Positions 52,401-64,000 of a stretch of 64,000 nt of DNA are shown in pieces. Origin of the DNA: Chionis minor (Eukaryota > Chordata > Aves > Charadriiformes > Chionididae). Made by a program: the position numbers and the translations under genes. Under the pieces are notes generated by a model, which saw nothing but the letters and a program-made list of their open reading frames with translations, had not been told where the DNA came from and made no database searches. Where the stretch lies: positions 127,180 through 191,179 of the forward strand of contig VZSF01007818.1 of assembly GCA_013398295.1 (NCBI GenBank), written 5' to 3'. Each line of letters starts with the position of its first letter. Within the stretch, counting starts at the first letter, position 1.

Positions 52401-55400
52401 GCTGTAGTGGCTTTTTTTTTTTCTGTGTACAAAGTTCATCTATAAAGACAAAAATGATTTAATTTACTAATCGTGATACCGGGGACTTATCCAGGCTGAA
52501 TGTGTAGTGACAGTTCCAGCTCCTCTCCTCTACTGTTTTGTCAACCCAGTGTATTTTGCTCTGTTATGTTGAGGACCCTGTAATTCCTTTAATCTTTGTC
52601 TGCTACATACTCCATCAGTGGGATAATTAAACATCAATATGCAATAGGAGCTTCATTTGACTGGCTTTGCTAATGGAATTCCTCTCTCTGACTAGTGCAG
52701 TACAACAATTTAAATAACCAGTGTGACTCTGGTTGGGACTTTATTTTGCCTTTCCTTACGAGGAAGGAAACTCGAACGAGTTCATCGAAAACGAACTGTG
52801 TTGTTATTGCACAGCTCTTTAGCTATGCAATTTGGAAACGGCCAGCAGTATGGCTTCATCTGCCAAATTGTATGCGGATGAGTTTTTGAGGGATTGCTTT
52901 GACTGTGCTTCTGCTTTTGTCACAAAAGTGAAGTGAGAACCTGCCATGCATTTCAAAAGAGCAGCTTTTATTAGTGCCCTGATAAGCAGCACCTGGGCTT
53001 TCGTATTGCACTTCAATGGTCACAAGTGTCAGCTGTATTATTACTCACATTTTGAAACTCCAGCACTGTGCATGCAGAGAGCCAAAGAGTCTTGGAGAGA
53101 GGAACAGGTCCTGTTATTAGCTTCACTAAGCTCTGGATAAATCCCCAAGGTGACAACTTTTACCAAAAAAATCTAAGTCCATTGATAAAGAACTCATAAT
53201 GTGAGTTCTTCTCCGGCTACAAACTGTACAAGCTAGCCACTGATTTTTCTTCCCCCCAAGTACAATAGTATATTACAATAAAAGTTCTCCAAAAATTAAA
53301 AACAATTAAAAAGAATAATATACACCTCATTTTTGTCGCTCAATATACAAACAATCTTTGATCAACAGTATAAACCATTAAACCATATAAAAGTCAAGAG
53401 TTTCTTATTGTACAAATAGTGCTTTCATAACTGAGTAACTTTACAATGCTGTGAGGGTACCGTCTGTATCTATGGATATATTGCTTGACAGTTTATTAAA
53501 ACCAAGACATTATACCTTATACTTGGTTGATTGCATCAATACAAAGCAGCCTAAAACGGGCAATGGATCCATAGGATCTCTGATTATTGCGAGGGATTTT
53601 CAAAAATCACTCAACATTAGCCTTGTTTTATACTTTCAGTGTAATCAAGTTAAACATCCCATTAATTTCAAGGGGAACAATATTAGGAATGGAGGATTAA
53701 AAAAGCAACCTAGGTATGTGAGCCAAGCCTCCTACCATTGTAGACAACTACTTCACTTATTCCCTTTCATGAAATATGAGGATAACATTGATGGTGGTTG
53801 CAAATGCACACTCTTCAGCCAGCTTGTGAGAGGTAAGGAGAAGGCTCTGGATAAATTCCAGCACGGCTAGAAACGATGTACCGTATCAGCTACATAGGAA
53901 CAAAACCTCCAACCAGTCCAGCTGTTAGACGCAGGCTGGTTTTCACCTTATTAATCAGAAAAATCCATTGCTTCAAGGAGAGAGGTACAGAGAGACCACA
54001 AAGCCCGCGCTGTCGTGCATCCAGACAGCCCCACCTGCACCACGTAAGAGGACAAGCGTAAAGCTGGTGGAGCAACAGCCCTGAATCTTGGCTGAAGGCA
54101 TTTTGCCGGCTGACTTCAGTGGTGCAAGAAGCGGCTCGTCTGTTGCCAGTGAACAATTTTTTCCTTGAGAAACCCTTTGTTTGGGTGCTATTGAGGGTTT
54201 GCTTCACTGCTGTGGTACAGCCTACTATCGCCGCACTCTTCTCTCCCGTGTGTAAGAAGGAGGGGCTGCACGCCATACCTCTGACCAACCTGCAATTCTC
54301 ACACAGCCACAGGTAATACAGGTGACCTGCCAAAACACATGATGGCGAACAGAGGCAGGACGTGTGGCAGAAAGCAAAGCCTCTCCTGGAACCACCGTGA
54401 TTTCAACTCCCCGCATAATTAAAGTAATACATAACCAAAAGTATTATCGGTTTAAAGACTCTCTGCCTGCCTACACACTTCCTCACATAAAAAGCAGTTA
54501 TCTCATCATGTCTCATCTTCACATCACTGTATTTTTTTCTGATACTGAGCCAAAACACCATGCATTTGTTTCTTTTTTTTCTTTTTTTCCTTGACTGTGT
54601 CCCGCTTTAGCTATTGCGATGAGTAGAAGATTAATCGAAATGGAGTACAGGTTGTAGGTTTGGCCCTGAAGCAACACCTGGTCCCGACGTTTGGTTTGGT
54701 TTTCTATGGACAGGCCTCACCCTCCTGTCAAGCCCTCTTGGCAAAGTGGAGGTCTGGCCCAGCTCCAGTGAAGAGTGGAGATGTGTAGCTTTTCCCTGTA
54801 ATGAGAGGCTGTGGAAGTGGTGATCAATACCCTATTCCTTTAAAGCAAGAAAACAAGACGTTCCATCTTTGGTCCTAATGCAGCCCATTTGACAAGCTAC
54901 TTGAAGGTGTCATGTTTTTCTTTTGTATAAACTTTTTTCTATTTTTTTTTTATTATTATTATTTTAAAAAGGCTCCTTAAAAGCTGTATGTCAGAACAAA
55001 GAGAGAAGACTTACAAAAAGAAAGCTAGAAAATGGGATCCCAATATAAAAATTTGAACCAGTGGTGATAAAACATTACAAAGCGTTCTTTCTAAGTGTTT
55101 TACACAGAGTTTGACATTTCATGAGTATACATACGGTTTCCATCAGGAAGGACGACACAGGTACATTTTCATACTTTGTCCTGATTCGGATGTTTTCTCA
55201 CAGAGAAACGCAGGAGGAAACAAAAGCCAGAGTACCATAACTGCTCATTTGGAGAGGTAGCAGTCATACTAAAAGATGACGTTGAACTCTGAATCTGAAA
55301 AATGAGCGCTTGTCTGGAAATGCAAAGTTTCTCCTTGGCACCCTGGAGCACCCCCAGGCAGACCGAGGACACTCCAGGCACCTTCTGATGCACCTTAAAC

Positions 55401-57800
55401 TGTTTGGGGTCCTGTGACGCTATTGTGGCCCTAGCTCCATCTTCCAGGGAAGAGAAGAGATTCACCCTGTAGAACACTGGTCTTCGAACAAGTAACCTCT
55501 GTGGAGGGCTTTGCTTCAAGCCGGTAGCAGGGACAGGAGCCGTGTGTCTATTCCCCCCTGTACCTGCAAGAACAGTCAACGGCCTCTCAGTGATGTCCCT
55601 GGGCAAACGTGGCAGCTGTCTCAGGGATGGATTGACTGGCTGTGCCCCTTCCCTGGCATTACTCTCCCTACACAAGCCCCTTCCTTTCAAATAAACCACA
55701 GGACCGTACTTTCTAATGCTGGGGCTTCACGTGGCCATCCGATGGTGATGCTGGTGGGACAGGGCATCACCCTGAGGCGTTCCAGAAACCACCAAAACTC
55801 ACTGCTCTCTTGCCTGCCAGCTGGAAACGAAAGCAAGCTCCCAGCCTCTCGGATGAATTTATCTGATGAAGACCAATTGCAACATGAAGGAAATTTCCCA
55901 AGCCAGCTGTCTTTGCAGCACAAGAAAACAACCCAAGGCCCAAATGAAGTCAGGTGTGCTGACACTGTACACAGATCACTGGAAAACATCAAAGTAAGAT
56001 GAAGACTCTTGACTTAACTTCTATTTTCATATACTTAGCGCTTATTAGAAGTCTTAAATTATTATTGCAAAAGCAGTTCCATATTAACTGCTGCTTTATG
56101 TTTAAGAGACACTAAGCACTAGCTTATGAGTGGTTTTATTTTGCCATCCATGAGAAATATAGTAAAAAGGGAAATTTTTCTTTTCTTGATTGTGAAGACT
56201 CTGTTAGCCTTTAAAAGTGGTTGTGGCCTGCTACATTTCCCTATTCAGCTGCATTTTAAAAATCAGCATTTTCCACTCACACCTCCTGAAAGACAACGGC
56301 AGAACTTTCAAGTTATTTTTGGATGCTGGTTTATGTAAGCTCTCAAGCTGTAGTGTATTTATTTTTTCTGGTATTTGTAAAAAAACAGCTTTCATGTCCC
56401 ATTCAGTAGCCTAAACTCCATGCAACACTGCATCAGCAAGATCCCACGAAATGCTGCCTAACCACGTTCACCTTTACGAGCACCGATGATCTGCACGGGG
56501 CTCCTCGCTGTTACATGGGCAGTGAGCTGCAGTGGGAAAACCAGATCACTTCAGCTCATTACTGATTTTTATTTTTATTTTTTTTTCATCTCAGTGGAAA
56601 TCATTCGGTATGTTGCTAATGTCTGTTACTCTACGAGCATCACCCCGTGCAGCACCCATGCCTCCAGCGGCAGCCACGCAGCTACGTGGTCCCATCCGCT
56701 CCCACTGCCGCCGTATCTGTCCCTGCAGGCACTGCCCGCAGACTACAGCACTCTGCCCAGTTTTTATTTTTTGCTGGCTATTTTGAGCTGCCAATTTACA
56801 AATCATGGCTTACAGGATGCCTGTTTACCAGACTACTTTACATTATAGCTGATCCCACCAATATGGAATCTGTACATTTGTATCAAGACTTTGTGGTCCT
56901 ACATCCTCTTTCCTACTTTTCTCACCAAAAACAGTATATTCAAAAAGTGGTGCTCTTTCAAACTTACATTGCTTGATTTTTAGAGGAATCTCCCCGTTTC
57001 TAGCAATGAGTCACTACTGAATCCCTCCTAAATTGTGATGGACAAGTATATTAACTTCTATTAAATAATTTTCATGCTACATAATGCTGGTGATACATAA
57101 TGCTACTTCTTAGTGGCTTGTTTTAGCTAACAGATTAAACCAAAACACCAATAAATTCTTTTGTGCAGTAGTGTTGGAATGATTCTGCAGGAGAATGTGC
57201 ACTGTGTGATTTTCTAGTGTTCTGCTTGGAGACATTAACAGATTTAGCAAATAGAAAATTATCTGTGATTTCTGTTAAGATCTTTTTTTGGTTTTATGTA
57301 CATTCCTCCCGGGGAGGTGGGTGGAGAAAAGGAGCGCTGCCTGTGAGTACATGTTGCACGCTTGTGAGAGCAACACAACAAATCTGCTCTCAGGAATGCA
57401 AGGAGAAATCTGCCACTAATTGGACGTGGGAACTGAATTTTGGTTAGCGTTTTAAATACAAGCCAGTGATAATCAAAGTCATACATTGTATCCTCCATAC
57501 CACTGTGCCTGGGACTTGGTCATGGTGACACAGATGTACCAAACAGGACAGTCTTTGGATTTCAACCCAATACGCTGCTCTACCCTAGACTGCACACGCA
57601 CGAGCTGCTAATGCATTTTACACTGTGTTACTTATGAAAGGGGTCATTTCACATGACCATTCTCCTTTGTTTCCCAATAAATCTGTAAAAGCAATGTTCT
57701 GAGGATTTGCTGCTTGATCCTGGACTCCAGATGCAACGCTTAAACTGAAACACATACTGATATATTCAAAGCACAGTGGCGGCATAAATTTGAGTACTTC
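46434..57800. other. Intergenic DNA and possible distal EGFR 3' UTR, no gene recognised
   Basis: No coding exon or named transposon is recognised. The longest open frame is 176 codons on the minus strand at 55169-55699, about what chance predicts. AT-rich DNA with AATAAA on the minus strand at about 53493 and 52970 could mark a very distal EGFR poly(A) site, but continuity with EGFR cannot be shown from sequence alone. Confidence 0.5.
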
Positions 57801-57806
57801 TTGCCA

Positions 57807-59494
57807 TTTATTATAGACTGCATGCCCTCTGCAACTCAGTGCTTATGCTACTTTCAAGTACAAAAATACCTTGGTACCAAAATCACCAAATGTGCTTTCT
57901 GACCTAGTGGTTTGATTAAAGTAGCACTGCCCTGCTGCTGCTGGTGGGATGTGTCTAAATTACTGACTAAATTCACACTTTAGGGATTTTACTCCTCCTA
58001 CATTTGTAAGAAATGTTAATGATGGAAGAATCTGAAGTTCTGTATCACAGGCCTCTTGAAGAGTAGCTGCTTTTGCTGCTATGACTGATTTATACTATGA
58101 AGCTAAAATCTCAGCCTTGCCTAGTTTGCCTATTGCACATTGATAACAGAAGATGACGCTGGGTATTTTAAAGAAGCAGTAGGCAGCCCTGCGCTTTGGA
58201 AGAGGAAGGGTACTTTCCATCACTCCAGATTATTCTTCCTTTCCTTAATTCATTCTCACTCCCCCTCCTGCATTGCCAGGATATGTAATCCCAAAGGGAC
58301 AGGCGACCAGCTCCAGGATCTGCCCCAGTGTGGTACAGCAATTAGCAGTATTCTGTCTTGAAGTGAGTACAGTGTAACAATTATACACCCCTTTTCTTTG
58401 CTAAATGGATAAATGATTTCTGCTCTGAGTTCCTTTAAGAAGGGAAATAAAACTGCTTGGCTAGAGCTACCTGTGTTTCTTGCCCTAGTCATGTTTAATT
58501 TAGTATAGTTCTTCCAGTCTGCCTCGTGAATGCTCCAATTTGCCACCATTTGCATTTCCTTGACATTTAATTAAAGTCTGTTAAACATTATTTGACACTT
58601 CATTTTTCAGTTACAGCAACATCTTTAACAGTTTTCTTGGAGAAGAAAGGCATTTTGACAACTTGACAGCTGCATAAGGGATCAGGAAAAAAAAAGTCTT
58701 GTGTTTGACCATCAGAAAACAAACTAGTGAGCACTTTATAGCCATGTACAGTTGGCTTCGAGGTGAGTTCCTCCTGTCAGTTTTTAGCAGTAGTGGTCAG
58801 TAGGTAATGCGTCGTGCCATTTTGCTCCTTCTGCTAGTTTTCCCCGGAGCGATCCACTCTACACCGCCCTGGGCAAAATCTCCCATCCGCCCCCCAGATG
58901 TACTCTCCTCTTTGTGCCAAGAAGCAGTATATGGAGCCAATTTGTAAAAATCCGGTGGTTTGGAATAACTGTTTCTGTTCCAGGAGTTTTGGAAAACTAT
59001 TTAGTAATATTATTTTTCTTTTCCTGCTGGTGATCTGAGCACCACATAGCAGACCAGCAGTACAAGCATCTGATCTTGTAAAAGATCCAAAAATTCTGTT
59101 AGAAATGTTTATAAAAATACAGACTGTAGAAAGGAATTTGACTGTACAATGTGTACAGTTCTCAAGTTCATCCCAGAGTGGTTTCTTACCATGCTACCAT
59201 CTGAAAATGAAAGGAATGCATCCATATTTCTTCTGTCCAGGAGGATCCCGCTCCATCCCAACACGCATCCGAGTGCAGGCTATGGGCCTCAGTTATTACG
59301 CGGAAATGGGCAAGAAAAGACCCAAACTACCATCAGATAGTCTTTGCAGTTTCAGCCCCCATGGCAAAAAGGAAAAGTGTGCTTATTGATGCATTGTGGT
59401 CGCCGTTCGCTCTCTCCAAGAGTCCGTTCTTACAGCAGCCAGGTGGTTCACCGACAGTCTGGCTTACCTCACTGCACGAAGAAATTCTCTGTCG
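57807..59494 (-). other. EGFR: EGFR 3' UTR (extent uncertain)
   Basis: The sequence directly after the EGFR stop codon must be 3' UTR. Going downstream on the minus strand, the first candidate poly(A) hexamers I find are ATTAAA at 58571-58566 and 58499-58494, and the first canonical AATAAA is at 57812-57807, taken here as a provisional limit. Vertebrate EGFR 3' UTRs can be several kilobases, so the real end may be further left. Confidence 0.5.

Positions 59495-64000
<4,506 letters not shown>

Noticed and set aside
55511..56002. 163-codon plus-strand ORF
   Set aside because: It overlaps the minus-strand 176-codon frame, has no recognisable domain and no splice or promoter context; length is near chance expectation.

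Overview
This window looks like avian (at least sauropsid) nuclear DNA. It has compact AT-leaning introns with clean GT-AG borders, several copies of the CR1 non-LTR retrotransposon with the typical ATTCTATGATTCTATG-like 3' end, one GC-rich promoter island interrupted by an assembly gap, and no sign of prokaryotic gene packing. Two protein-coding genes can be supported, both on the minus strand and both truncated by the window edges: LANCL2 on the left and EGFR on the right. The order EGFR then LANCL2, transcribed in the same direction, matches the human arrangement as I know it, so this is a conserved syntenic block seen in reverse orientation. VOPP1 would be expected just beyond the left edge.

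Region by region: 1-22.4 kb is LANCL2. Five coding exons are readable at 360-542, 4381-4527, 4992-5139, 7342-7549 and 10291-10408. They join in frame into 268 codons of the LanC-like alpha-barrel, including the WCHGAPG motif with the first zinc-ligand cysteine. The first coding exon is not visible and most likely lies in the 525-base N gap (21885-22409) inside the CpG island; the last exons lie left of base 1. Two antisense CR1 fragments sit in the introns. From 22.9 to about 58 kb there is no recognisable protein-coding gene. This stretch holds two near-identical minus-strand CR1 copies (26.3-27.1 and 38.0-38.7 kb) that share the same in-frame stop, an old decayed CR1 of about 2 kb (31.9-33.9 kb), smaller CR1 tails, homopolymer and purine tracts, and small palindromes. 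From 59.5 to 64 kb is the 3' end of EGFR: the exons for the end of the kinase domain and the whole C-terminal phosphotyrosine tail, followed to the left by a 3' UTR of undetermined length.

I found no mobile system, CRISPR array, RNA gene or novel multi-gene system. The most interesting items are modest: a short membrane-like upstream ORF in the LANCL2 promoter island, the shared stop codon in the two CR1 copies, a NAGNAG tandem acceptor in the EGFR tail, and tyrosine changes in that tail. The two genes are neighbours and are not known to form one pathway: EGFR is a plasma-membrane receptor kinase, and LANCL2 is a glutathione-binding LanC-like protein at membranes and in the cytosol.
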